From Hypericum androsaemum (Eukaryota > Streptophyta > Magnoliopsida > Malpighiales > Hypericaceae): a stretch of DNA of 64,000 nt. The position numbers and the translations under genes were made by a program. The notes under the pieces were generated by a model that did not search any database, was not told where the DNA came from, and was given only the letters and a program-made list of their open reading frames with translations. Shown one piece after another: positions 50,224-62,203 of this stretch. The stretch is taken from contig OZ023195.1 of the NCBI GenBank assembly GCA_963995505.1, positions 1,570,109 to 1,634,108 on the forward strand, written 5' to 3'. Each line of letters opens with the position of its first letter. Position 1 is the stretch's first letter.

Positions 50224-52271
50224 TGTCACGACCTAAAATCATGGTCGGTGACTGGCGCTAGATTATGTTAAAGATAATATAATGACCATAACCTAGCAAG
50301 CCTCAAACATAACACGTCATTCTCAGTAAGAGAATCATCTAAATATTTTTTTAACAAATTTACATCTTCGAACAAACATACTTATCGTTATCTAAAACCT
50401 GGCAGGCATAATTCAAAAGTTGGAGTACACATCTCCAACATCATATGGCCAAACTCTTCCTTTTTAAAACATAACATAATTTACAAATATATTACATATT
50501 AATATTAATCTAAGTCATACGTCAAAAGGCGACAGAATATGTATAATGGAGTGACCTAGATCACAAAACCAAAGACCATCTGGAGACCTTTAAACGTAGC
50601 CCGAAAATGAGGACAACAGGCTGAACTTGAATTGGGGAAGCTTCTCCAGATGCAAACACCTTTCAAGACTCTTCACCTGTTGATTAGTAAGGGATAAATG
50701 CTTTGAAATACTTAGTAAGCGAATATTATAAGTAACATGTATTTAACCAACCAGTCGTCCCCAACCAACCCAACCACATACTAACACAAAAGCTAAGACA
50801 ACAAAAGACCACATCACAAATAGGGTTATCAAAGAAATCACATATCAAACATAATCAGAATTTCAGATAGACTTTCACAAAATAAATAACATAATTCGGA
50901 TGAACTTCAGATAGGTCTAGATAGTGTCACTCCCACTCCGACACAAGGATACCATATCTTAAGGCACCATCAGAAACCAACCCGCCGGCCAAACATATCA
51001 TATCATATCAGAATCCTTGTATCCTCAGTATATGTGCACATATGTCAACATCCCCGGTTGGTCACGGGTAGACCTCATCATCCGCCATCCACAGTTCACA
51101 TACCAAACATTCCAAAATTTCCATACATACACAACAATCCAAAAGCAACATCAAATATCAAATAGACCAAAACCACACCGAATACCATATTTCGAACGAT
51201 TCACAAGAACGCCAAAGCAAGCATATCACCCACGTCCAGTTAACTAAACACATGTTACAAAGAATATCCACTTACAAGACAATGATTGCTCAAACCATTC
51301 AAAGAGAAGCTTCGTGCTTCGATTTACATCTCGCGGCCCTCGGATTCAAAACATCGGTCAACTAGTCAAAAAAACATAAACCACTATCATTATCAACCTC
51401 TTAGCATGTAAATAGCTCCTAAGAAACATAAAAACTCATTTTATAAACCCTTAATTTCGGATTTATACAAGGTAGCCCCAAAACCATGCTAAAATTCACA
51501 AAACTACAACCCAGTGTTTGGCTTTTCTTCCAACTTCCATATATAAATGAATTTTAGCTTAACTCCACCTTAACCTCCTTCATCTAGATCCATATTATCT
51601 TGATCAAACCTTCACCTATTAGCTTCTTCAAGGTTCAAAAGGATTTCTACTCAATTAAAGCAAAATCCTACAAAACTACTTACCTTTTTCTTCAAAATTG
51701 CCCAAATTTGGTCCCTTTTTCTCTCCTCCTCTTTTCCCCTTTCTTCTACACCTTTCTATTATGTTTTTATGTCTAAAAGGGCGTGGGTTTGGTGCCTAAA
51801 TCCTACCCAAAATATCGTCCTTTTTGTATAGTTTAGTACCTACCAAAAGTTGCCACCTAGCCCACTTACAACCAATTTTTCTCTTTTAGTTCTAGACTTC
51901 CCTAGCCTTCCAAAATCATTTCTAAATGTCATAATATGTTCTAATAAGTCCTTAAAACGATCCTTATTCAAATAGAATCACATAACAAGTCATTTTCATA
52001 AATCTTTCTAATACCAACGAAATCAGTCCTATTTTTGAGCACCTGGAATTCTTACTCTGTTCAGACCAAACTATTTCATAAATCACAAAAAAAAAAAATA
52101 AAGTTATAGATCTATTTGTTACGAATCCACACGAATTAGAATCACCTAATTCGGAGTTCGGATGAGGAAGTTACGCCTATTTTACCGAACGTCGACGAAC
52201 TAAGTTTAAACCTTTCCAAAATCAACCTTATTAGGTTGTAAAAAATTTGGTTAAAGGGTGAGGGTATCACA
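50224..52271. mobile_element. Solo LTR (2048 bp) nested in Gypsy pol
   Basis: It starts TGTCACGACC and ends GGGTATCACA, with the 5-bp target duplication ACATG on both sides (50219-50223 and 52272-52276). It separates the RNase H and integrase regions of the host element. TGTCACGACC is a frequent LTR start in plant Gypsy families. There is no internal coding region. Confidence 0.87.
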
Positions 52272-52276
52272 ACATG

Positions 52277-53560
52277 TATAAGCCTCATGAGCACCGGAGG
52301 TAGCCGCGATCAATAGTTGTCCAAAGGAGGGATCCTCAAGATACAAATTGCAAAAATAATCGAACCCGACTACAGCAATACACATGTCTGCCAATAAACA
52401 AGCTCGGCGACTAAGTGCATCGGCTACCTGATTGGAAACACTTGTGAAGCAAGGTGTTTGAGAGCTTCATGGTCGGTGTATAGAATAAACTCCTGCCAGA
52501 ATAAATAGTGCCTCTAGTGTTGCACGATGCGGACGATGGCATAAAATTCAATGTTGTATGAGCTATAACGGGAACAAGCACCTTCTAATTTTTCACTAAA
52601 AAAAGCTACCAGGTGGCCAGCATGGCTCAAAATTGCCCCAATCCCCAGTTTAGAGGCATTGCAATGTAACTCAAATGGAGTCTCGAAGTCCAGCAACACC
52701 AAAATATGAGCATTAGTAATATGCTTGATAAGCTGAAAGGCTGTCTTTGCCTCCACAGTCCAGGTAAATGACCTCCCATGTATGGCATCAGTAATAGGTG
52801 CCATAATTGAACTGAAATACGGAATGAATCAGTGATAAAAAGAGTCCAAACAGTGAAAACATTATGCTTCTGCCATAGTCTGTGGTGTCAACCAGTCCCT
52901 TAAAGCTTCAACCTTTGAATTATCAACGCTAATTCCATCGGCAGAAATACGGTAACCGAGAAAGAGGACGGAGTCGATCATGAAATGAGATTTTACCGAG
53001 GCTGCTAAAAATCATTCTGCGCGTAGAATCTCTATGACTGCATGCAGATAGGTCAAATGGTCATCTTGAGTTTTGTTGTAGATTAGTATGTCATCAAAGT
53101 AGACGATGACACATGTTCTAAATAGAGGGCGGAGGGACTGGTTCATCACCCGCATAAAAGTACACAGAGCATTGGATAAGCCAAAAGGCATAACCAACCA
53201 CTCATAAAGGCCCTCTCAAGTTTTAAAGGCCATCTTCCACTCATCTCCGGAGCGGATGCAAATCTGATGATAGCCGCTCTTAAGATCCAACTTACTAAAG
53301 ATTGTCGACTCGCTTAGTTGATCCAGTAAATCATCTAATCATGGTATAGGAAAATGATACCAGATTCTGATTTTGTTGACAGCACGACCATCCACACACA
53401 TTCTCTAAGCACCGTCTTTCTTGGGGATTAGTAAAGCTGGGACAGCACAGGGACTCAAGCTTTCCCGAATGTGTCCTTTCTGTAATAATTCTTCCACCTG
53501 GCGTCGTAACTCCTCATGTTCGGTCAGGCTCATCCTATAATGTGGTTGGTTAGGCAAAGA
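52277..53560 (-). pseudogene. Gypsy reverse transcriptase and RNase H remnant
   Basis: The minus strand holds the reverse transcriptase motifs MPFGLSNALCTF and VYFDDILIY (the FDD box is intact, near 53100) and an RNase H-like region (ETPFELHCNASKLGIGAIL, about 52620-52700), in which the usual D after HC is replaced by N. Stops and shifts separate the pieces. Confidence 0.88.
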
Positions 53561-53699
53561 GGCACCTGATTAAGTCAATCTGGTGTTGGATGTCGCGTAG
53601 TGGAGGTAGGCACAATGGCAGTTTGGCCGGGAAAACATCTGCTAACTTGGCCAAAAAGGGTGCAAGCTAGGGAGGGGGGTCCCTCGAATCACTAATCGC

Positions 53700-54930
53700 C
53701 TGTCCCACTAGTAATAAGGCATAGGGAACTGTGCAGAGTGCCTGCACAAAGTCACTGCATCACAAAAACAGGACCTTCGTGTCAGGTGGGTGCATCGGTG
53801 TAGACGAAATAGATGGTAGAAGTACCAATTTGCGACCAGAGAACATGAAAGAGTAAGTATTCCATCATCCATCATGTATTTCTCCTCTATCAAATTGCCA
53901 TTGGCATCCCAATTACAGATGGCACACGTCCATCGGCACCATATCACACCAAACCATGTCTTCATACCTGTCACCAATAAAAAACTTCACCAAAACACAA
54001 TGATTGACTGTCAAATTATTACCTTTCTGCAGCCAAGTCAAGTTGTACGACTACAGATGCGATTAAGTTATGCCGCTGAACATCATTATCAGTAATGCGT
54101 GGAGTCAAACATGCACGGCGAAGTACTAATGCGGGGCTAACATCCCCTTTAAGATAAGCCGGCTCTGAATCGTCGATAATATCATAAAAAATTTGGGGAG
54201 AGTCAAAATTAAGATTGTCCCCACTGTCAAGTAGTAAGCCTCGAGCACCTCTCGCCTTAGGACAAGCTACTTGACGATGACCATACTCGCCACATGAGTA
54301 GCATTGACCTGGTTGAGAATAAGGAGGTCCCGTACCTGTTGAAGTACGTGATGGTGCTGGCGGTAGAGGGTGTTCATGACCTGCCGAAGGGCGGGCGTCA
54401 AGCGTTATCGCTGGAATTGTCCAATTGGTTGATGGCATAAATAGGCTAGATGTACGTCAAGCGAATTACTTCTCGACCAAGATTGTGTGCTGATGTGCCT
54501 CCGATATCATTTCTGGAGCAAAAAAATTAAGCACATCCTGCAATTGCAAGCGCAAGTCCCCGATGTAACGCGACACCAACTGATCAATGGTTTTGTTTAG
54601 ATCATTACGCATAATCAATTGATAAAACTCCTCCGTGTACTCGTCAACAGACCGAGTGCCCTGTTTGAGATTTTATAGTTTTTGATAGAGGGTCTGAGTA
54701 TAGTTGTATAGAAGGAATGATGACCTGAGATACGTCACGAATCTTGGCCACGAGGCGGATGTCGAGCAAAACCCTGTTGGGCGGTACCTTCAGTCCAAAG
54801 CAAGGTGAGCTGCGTGAGCACCTCGCCCATCTGTTCCTATAAGATGCCCATATGGCGTTCAAGATGGTCAAGATCGGTGACCTCCTTGTCCTTATTAGCG
54901 TTGTGTTTTGGCGGCATGGTCAAAGAGCGT
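53700..54930 (-). pseudogene. Gypsy gag and protease-region remnant
   Basis: A CCHC zinc knuckle, CYSCGEYGHRQVAC, lies near 54255-54300. Upstream on the minus strand are broken capsid-like frames (about 54440-54900). A retroviral-type protease follows in outline only: no intact DSG/DTG box was identified. Confidence 0.7.
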
Positions 54931-54951
54931 CCGCTAGTCACTGATACCAGC

Positions 54952-55262
54952 TGATGCAGACAGAAACGTCAAACACGGCAACAACAATGGTATTTTAGGG
55001 TAAACCCTAGAATTCTTTATAATCAAATCAACTGAATAAAACGTTCCACATGATGGCCTTATAATAGAGCCACGAAAGTCAACACCAAACAAGAATAAAA
55101 AAGCCAATACTAATCTAATTAGTTACTAGAGTTCAAAGAAGACTCTTTTATTAACGAAAACAAAGTGAAACAGGAAGTTGACTAGAACTAGGACAGCTTC
55201 TTCGTGGCTTGCAAATGTGGCATTCAGTCATGTTTATCCAGGAAGCAGCTTCATCTCCATCA
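54952..55262 (-). repeat. Right (5') LTR of the Gypsy element
   Basis: 311 bp, matching 48743-49059. The inner edge is followed by the tRNA-iMet-like primer-binding site on the minus strand. Confidence 0.93.
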
Positions 55263-55267
55263 CTTAA

Positions 55268-55611
55268 CCATGTTCAAATTCAAATTACAAATTTCATGTT
55301 CGAGTTCAAATCCTAATATCATCTCACAATGATATTCATGTCCTTTTTTTTATACGACCGTCCTCTCTTTCCTTCTTGTAAATGCATTTTTTATATTCTT
55401 GCAACCATCTATTTTCAAGGTTGCGAGCTTTCCAAGTCGTCCTCCTCCTCTTCCTCTCCTACGGTATTTGCTTCTTCCTCAGCGATTCTCTATGCATGAA
55501 TAAGTGAGGAGGGAAATCAAGTTAAAACTTCATTTTTTTGCCGAGTAAAAGTTAACACTTCATTACATGCATAAATCAAGAGGTACTAAAATCACGTTTC
55601 GATGCATCTAA
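55268..55611. other. Spacer between Gypsy and Copia elements
   Basis: About 340 bases of AT- and CT-rich non-coding DNA; nothing recognised. Confidence 0.5.
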
Positions 55612-55616
55612 AAAAC

Positions 55617-56896
55617 TGTTAGGTAAGAATATTAGTAAATAATGATTAGGACACAATTATAAAGTATGAGCACTATAAAAGTGTAGAGTAAGAGTATGCT
55701 CACGATCACACTTGGGGCTAAGTGTGTAAGAACGTCGTCTTCAAGGTAAGACTTCAGATGCAATCTTGGACAAGGCCATAGTTTAACCGTGTGTCTTTAA
55801 ACTCTTATTACACACTTATATGCTTCAAGGCTCCGTGGGTAAGAGAGTTCCCAAGGTACAACACCCAACCTCGTGTACAAAAGGAAGCACTTTCGTACAC
55901 CTTTTGAACCTTCCGTAGGCTTGGAACTCTGACTCTTTTATGCAAGAATGATGTGATGTTGTAGGGGGAGAAGTAGAGAGCTCTAAAGAGATTGAGAGCT
56001 GGGGTGATTTGGAATGAAGGAGGGGGGCTCCTTTTATAGGCAACTTTGGACCTCCAACAGCCAAAATCGTATTTACTTAGGCCATTAACTAGCCCATTAA
56101 CTAGGTGAGTAAATGGGCTGTTACTAGGAGCCATAAAACTCCAAATTAAATGGGCTGTTACTGGGATGAGTTTAAATTTGAGATTTAAATTCAAATGGCA
56201 ACTGGCAGGAGAAGGTTCCAGAACGTGGGCTTGTCCAAACGAAAGCCCAAGAAGCTCAGATGACTTTTTGGGCCTAGAATCGCTTCAACAGGTCTGACCC
56301 AGCTCTAAAAAGATAAGACCCTAGAACCTGGAATAATTTCCACAAACCCATAATCCCACAACCCGCACCCGCACCTACACCCGTACCTAAACCTGAGCCC
56401 AGCCCGGTCCAAGATGGGGCGGGGCGGGGTACGTGTGCGTAAGTGCATGCGTGCTGAGCCGAGCTGGTCAGACGGATAGACAAACGGACGGATGGCGCGA
56501 GAAGCTTCTCTCTTCTCCACCAGTTTACCCATGCTAGACTTCTAGTCCCTTATAAACTTGTCTCAGCATGGTGCGCTAACTAATGTGAGATTGCGCTTAT
56601 TTCAATTACAGCTATACCACTTTAAAGCCAATTTTCATTCACCCCGAGAATTGAATTTTTGCAAGTGTTATATATCTTTACAAAGCTCTATCAACGAGCT
56701 TCGTATTGATCTCACAAATACCCAAATCTAATTGGTGTGACCTCTAATTAAATTAGATCAAAGTTGCCCACTAATCATTTAGTTATTGTATTTAATTAGG
56801 ATTCTTTCTCTAATTAAATACTTGGGCCCAAAGTTCAATACACTCACTTGTATTGGGCCATCTCTTCCATAGTTTTATTAAACCAATTCTCCAACA
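55617..56896 (-). repeat. Left (3') LTR of the Copia element
   Basis: 1280 bp, TGTTAGG...CTCCAACA on the plus strand. It matches 62204-63310 at about 92% over the first 340 bases, and holds roughly 120 bases near 56060-56190 that the other LTR lacks. Confidence 0.9.
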
Positions 56897-57479
56897 TTCC
56901 CCCACATGAATGCAAAATGGCTTATATGACATGAGCCTACCAATGCTATATGCAACTTGGAGGTCTGCGAGAATTTGTTGCATCAGGAAAGGTGGTTGAA
57001 AGCCTTGAACCTTCCTTAGTGAAATACCTTCGGATATACTTGCCAACCAGTGGACGCGATTCCTTGAACTGTTCGACATTTTATATATACGAAGACAAAG
57101 GTACTCACACAACTCCTTCTCAAACCACTACTCGGTTCTTTCGTCGTTGTCCAATTTGGCCCTAGACTGCCTTGGAAACTTTATCGAATGCTCTAGAGAT
57201 TTAGCCCTTAACTCATCTCATAGAAGTGGCTCCTTCACATTCGATATGTGATCTCTTATGCGGAGTATCTTGCCATACCCCACTTATATATACTCGAAGT
57301 ATAAGGATCATTAAAAGCTTAAAGCTTAACCTTCACATGGACAGGTCTATCACTCTTTCATCATAGGAATATGTAAGGAACTCAATTTTCTGAGTGCTTT
57401 GTTCGATCCTAGCCTCACAATTCGGTTGTCCCTTTGAACCCGCAGATCGAGGTTTACGATCTAGGTTGGATTGTCATCA

Positions 57480-58560
57480 TGGGTGTGGTCATTTCGTGGG
57501 CTTTAATCTCATTCCTCTTGATGATACCTCAACTTGATCTCTCGTTAGACCTTTAGTTAATAGATCTGCGATGTTATCTTTTGACTTTACATAGTCTAAA
57601 GATATCACACTTCTCAATAACGTTCTCATAGATTTATGTCTACGATGTTTGTGTCTAGACTTTCCATTATACATATTATTTTGTGCTCTTCCAATAGCTG
57701 ATTGACTATCACAGTGCACGTTAATGGGAGGCACTAGTTTTGACCACATCGGGATGCCCTCCAAGAAACTTTAGAGCCAATCTGCCTCTTCAGCTGCTAG
57801 ATCCAACGCTATGAATTCTGATTCTAGCAATGCAAGTTTGTTTGCATGATCTCCATGAGACTGCTACTCCTCCAATTGTAAATATGTATCCGCTCGTAGA
57901 TTTTATATTCTTGGAGTCCGAGATCCAGTTCGCGTCTGAATACCTTTCCAGAACGGCTGGATGTCTCGTATAGTGTAATCCATAGATATCAGTGTACCTT
58001 AGATATCTAAGGACTCTAACTATCGCTTTCTAATTATCATCATTGGGATTACTCGTATATCTCAATAATCTATTTACCGAGTTTGTGATATCTGATCTAG
58101 TACAGTCCATGAGGTACATTAGACTGCCTATAACTCTAGAATAATCTAGTTGTCACACACTATCTCCGCGATTCTTGCAGAGACTTGACACCACTTCCAT
58201 AGGAGTTCTCATAATTATATTGCTATCCTTATCGAATTTTTCAAATATCTTTTCAACATAGTGACTTTGGGAAAGCGCGTAACCTTCTAAAGTCTTGCTG
58301 ATTTTTATCCCAAGTATTATGTCAGCTTGTCCCAAGTCTTTCATGTCAAAATTTTGTGACAACATTCTCTTGGTAATTATGATATTATCATTATTACCCA
58401 CGATCAACATGTCATCTACATAGAGACAAACTATCACATAGTCTTTATTATCCCCTTTCACGTAGACACATTTATCACATTGGTTTATCTGAAATCCGTT
58501 TGAAAGCATTACACTGTCAAACTTCTCGTGCCATTGCTTAGGTGCTTATTTTAATCCATA
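57480..58560 (-). pseudogene. Copia reverse transcriptase and RNase H remnant
   Basis: The minus strand encodes CLYVDDMLIVG (intact YVDD box, near 58420), MKDLGQADIILGIKI, and an RNase H end with VHCDSQSAI and LDYVKSKDNIADLLTKGLT. A stop and frame changes lie between 57770 and 58150. The N-terminal half of the reverse transcriptase domain is largely lost, around 58540-58650. Confidence 0.88.
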
Positions 58561-58652
58561 CAAGAAGTTTACAAGTTTGCAAATAAGTTAGAAAGTCGGA
58601 TCCAAAGGACTTTTCTTTCCTAGCCCTTTTCACACATCTAGGTTCTTCAACT

Positions 58653-59498
58653 TCATCTTGAGGTTCCTCTCCCACACACATTGCTCCCACTTTGGTCAAC
58701 TTGACTGTCAACATCAGTTCGAGCTTTGTGAGAAAAGATTTTCTCCAAGAATGAAGCATCCCCAGCTTCAATGATAGTATTTACATGGACATCAGAGTTA
58801 TCTGACTTGTGTACCAATAATCGATATGCAGCACTACTCTGTGCATAATCGATAAACACACAATCCATCGTCTTGGGTCCTATCCTTGTCCTTTTAGGAT
58901 GTGGAATTGGAACCTTAGAAAGACATCCCCTAACCTTTAAGAATTTGTAGCTAGGTGCATAACATTTCCACAATTCATAAGGTATTTTATCCAACTTTTT
59001 GTGCGGTACCCTGTTGAGCACATAGTTGGCTGAAAGCACAGCTTCCGCCCACAAGTTCCTTGATAATCCGAAACTAATAAGTATTGCATTCATTATTTCT
59101 TTAAGTGTTCTATTCTTCCTTTCTGCAATTCCATTTTGCTCGGGAGAATAAGGTGTCGTGGTTTGATGAATGATTCCATTCTCGGCACAAACTTGTGCAA
59201 ATGGAGGTTCATACTCACCATCTTGGTCAGTACGAAGATTTTTGATCTTCTTGCCAAGTTGGTTCTCAACTTCATTCTTATAATGAATGAACATGTATAT
59301 TGCTTCCTTTTTACTTCTCATCAAGTAGACATAGCAATACCTCGTACAATTGTCGATAAAAGTTATAAAATAATTTTTACCGCCACGCGTTTGTACGTAT
59401 TTTAAATCACATACATCGGTATGGATTAAATCCAACGGGAGCTCCCCCGGTCTCAACCACATTGGCTTTAGCAACCATGCCACTTGATTTCTTATCAA
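58653..59498 (-). pseudogene. Copia integrase core, long open frame
   Basis: About 280 codons remain open: LIHTDVCDLKYVQTRGGKNY, FIDNCTRYCYVYL, GIIHQTTTPYSPEQNGIAER and NRTLKEIMNA match Copia integrase with its D-D-35-E catalytic pattern. The N-terminal zinc-binding part is deleted. The first codons in this frame read from deleted-junction sequence. Confidence 0.88.
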
Positions 59499-59502
59499 CC
59501 TT

Positions 59503-60219
59503 TCAGTTGTCTTGCTTAATGCGCAACCTTCGGATAAGGTCCTCGAGAGTCATCTTCTTCCTCTTGTGCTTGAGGTACATCTTGAAGTCCTTCCAAGATG
59601 ATGGTAATTTCTCAATCACCATCGCCACTTGGAGGGCATCATTGATGGCCATTTCCTCAGTTGCAAGATCATGGAAGATCAATTGCAACTCTTTGCATTA
59701 TTCCACAACGCTCTTTCCATCGACCATCCGATAGTCGTGGAAGTGCCCGGCCATAAATTTCTTTGCACCGGCGTCGTCAACCTTATATTTGTGTTCCAAC
59801 GATTCCCAGAGATCCTTTGACGTTTCTTTGGTATAGTACACGTCGTAAAGCGTATCGTCGAGAGAACCCAATATATAGTTGCGACATAGGTAATCTTCAT
59901 ATACCCATGCGTTGTGGATCGCGGTTTGATGCGGATCATTCACATTCTCTTTGGGTTTCTCCTCCTTGACATACCGGCTCAAGTTCAAGGCGGTCAAGTA
60001 GAACTATATTTTTTGTTGCCATCTCTTGAAATTTCCACTCTTGAATTTTTTTGGTTTCTCAAGATGAGAGTACGACAGTGGCATTGGGTGTCTTTGACCC
60101 GGCATCACGGCCTCAGCGCCGCTAGCCCTCACAACGGGAACCTCCTCGTTCAAGTTGTTGTTATCGGTGTCCGTCGCACTGGAGTTGTTGAGTGGGGGAG
60201 AATTGTTAATTCTAGCCAT
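59503..60219 (-). pseudogene. Copia gag remnant
   Basis: The minus strand encodes gag pieces: an N-terminal part with RHPMPLSYSHLEKPKKFKSG, then DLWESLEHKYKVDDAGAKKF, and MVIEKLPSSWKDFKMYLKHK up to RRLRIKQDN. In-frame stops occur near 60005 and 59696. The CCHC knuckle that should follow is absent. The frame begins at ATG 60219, ten bases inside the edge of the nested DNA element. Confidence 0.85.
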
Positions 60220-60228
60220 CTAAAATTT

Positions 60229-61171
60229 AGAGATAATTACATACAGAATCCCAGGGTATACTCAAATATATCTGAGGACCCTGTAGTTTCCCTACTTATT
60301 GCTAAGCCCCTGTAGTTTGGTTATTATTATACTTTCGGGTCCCTGGCTCAAGTAAATGACTCAAATACCCTTGCAAGAAAATTAAAAAAAATCAATTACC
60401 CTAACCCTTTTTTTCTCCTTCCCCGTCGATTCGAAAGAAAAAAAATCAATTGCCAAATAGAATCGGAAAATCTATTTGGTGGCGATTAACAGCGGTGGGA
60501 GGAGCGGAAGAAGAAGAGGCGGTTGCGGCAGTAGGGGAGATGGAAGTTGTTGTTGTTTTTGCACGGTGGTGGCAGCGGCGGTGATGAGAAGCGGTCCCAA
60601 CGGTGGCACATGTGGCCGATCGTCCTCCATAACTCCTTGGCTGTTGACTCGTCGATCCCGTCTCCGTCTCCTTCCCTGTCCGTCGTTCTCGTCTCTGTTT
60701 CCTTCCCCGTCCGTCGTTCCCATCTCTGTCTCCTTCCCCGTCCATCGTTCCCATCTTTCTTCTCCTTCCCCGTCCGTCGTCTCCGTTTCACTTTTCCCCT
60801 TAGGTTCTTGTGTTTATTTCTCCGCCGTCCTGTTTGTGTTTATCGTGTCCCGTGATTAGACGAAGCCCTCTGTGTATAGGATTCTTGCGATTGTTGGTTT
60901 TTAAATGAAGCTAAAGGCGGCGACTTTATGGGGAGAAAGGAAGTGGCCGGAAAAATGGCCGGAGAAGATGACCAGCGATTTTAGTTGACCAGATTAAGGG
61001 CATATCCGTCATTTCAAATATAAAATAAGAAAAAATCGATTAATGACATCAGCCAGGGATCCGAAAGTATAATAATAATCAAACTATAGGGGCTCAACAA
61101 TTAGTAGGGAAACTACAGGGTCCTCAGAGTCTATTTGACTATACCCTGAAGTTCTGAGAGTAATTATCTCT
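60229..61171. mobile_element. 943-bp DNA element with long terminal inverted repeats (Mutator-like)
   Basis: The left arm from AGAGATAATTAC and the right arm ending GTAATTATCTCT are inverted repeats of about 130 bases, with CCTGTAGTTTCCCTACT shared. AAAATTT is found on both sides (60222-60228 and 61172-61178). The GC-rich interior (about 60480-60960) encodes no recognised transposase. It includes a tandem array of about 30-bp units based on CCTTCCCCGTCCGTCGTT (60665-60785). The element type is inferred from long inverted repeats and could instead be another foldback class. Confidence 0.8.
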
Positions 61172-61273
61172 AAAATTTATCACCAAAATAAGCTTTTGTA
61201 AGTAATGGGTTCGAGTCCAATAGAAAACCCAACACGTTGAAATTTAGATTGCAATTATGGGCCGGCCAAGCCC

Positions 61274-61745
61274 ATTGTTTTCAAAAACGACCCGGAGCTC
61301 AACCCCGATTTTCTTCCGAACTCCGGGTCAACCGGTCTAACCGGTTGAACCGCCGGTCGGACCGGACCTTTTAAAAAAAATATTTTTAAAAAATTATATA
61401 TGTATAGTCGTATATGTAATTACACTCACACCTCCAAAATTAATGAAATACATGCACAAATAGAATCAAATACATGTTTCGGGGAAGTTTTTTAAATTTT
61501 AGGGTTGAAAATCAGAAAGAAAATGGCAACATTCGGTAAGTTTAGGCTCGATTTTTCACTTTTTTCCCCAAAACCTAACGAACTGGGATTTTTGGGGTCA
61601 CTTTTCCGGTCCAACCGTTCGGTCCGACCGGAAAATCTCTGGTTCGCAAGGTTGACATTCTGACCATGTTTTTTGACCCGCTAACCCTTCCGATTCGCGG
61701 TCCGACCAGTCCGACTGCCGGTCCGACCGCCATCTCGAAAACAAT
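61274..61745. mobile_element. 472-bp MITE with 10-bp target duplication
   Basis: The ends ATTGTTTTC and GAAAACAAT are inverted repeats. They are flanked by GGCCAAGCCC (61264-61273 and 61746-61755), a 10-bp duplication as made by Mutator-type transposases. The interior has ACCGGT-rich stretches near both ends (about 61330-61370 and 61600-61735). It is nested in the Copia leader. Confidence 0.82.
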
Positions 61746-61755
61746 GGCCAAGCCC

Positions 61756-62203
61756 ACGTTTACAGAAATCCACAATTTAGAGAGCGAGTCCAACAGAACC
61801 ACTTAAATATTTCAGCCGTTTAAATAATCCTAACAGTGGCCTTACGACGTTAAATAGAATTTAGGAGTAGCCACGCTTTAGATAAAGTAACAGTAGCTTT
61901 GTACAGTAGGTGAATCAAATCTTTCATTTAGTAGTTGATCCTTATAATCAATATTATATTGTTAAAACGTTTTCCCCTTCGCAATTGCACAAACTGTAAC
62001 ATGACTAGAATAAAATCTATTAGCTTAATTATTTCCCAGTGAACTGACAATAATATATTTAAAGCATAATTATGTAAAGCAAATAGCGACGACTGTGAAA
62101 CTAAGGTGAACAGATTACTGTAAAGATTACTGTAGGGCTAACTTCTGAATATCAGTGATACCAATTTACTAATATTTCAAAACACCTCAATAAGAGTTTA
62201 AGA
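61756..62203 (-). other. Copia untranslated leader and primer-binding site
   Basis: AT-rich internal leader of the Copia element. On the minus strand TTGGTATCACTGA at about 62152-62164 resembles the site pairing with initiator tRNA-Met. Confidence 0.6.

Larger units (their letters stand above)
48743..55262 (-). mobile_element. Complete but defective Ty3/Gypsy retrotransposon
   Basis: A 6.5-kb element with LTRs at both ends, flanked by the 5-bp target duplication CTTAA (48738-48742 and 55263-55267). A primer-binding site, TGGTATCA, lies next to the right LTR (about 54940-54950), and a purine tract (CTGGGAGAA on the minus strand) next to the left LTR. gag and pol order on the minus strand is normal. 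Frameshifts and stops are scattered through it, and a 2-kb solo LTR interrupts pol, so it cannot act autonomously. Confidence 0.93.

Noticed and set aside
60446..60859. Overlapping arginine-, glycine- and serine-rich frames on both strands
   Set aside because: They come from a 30-bp tandem array inside a DNA element and are open by composition.
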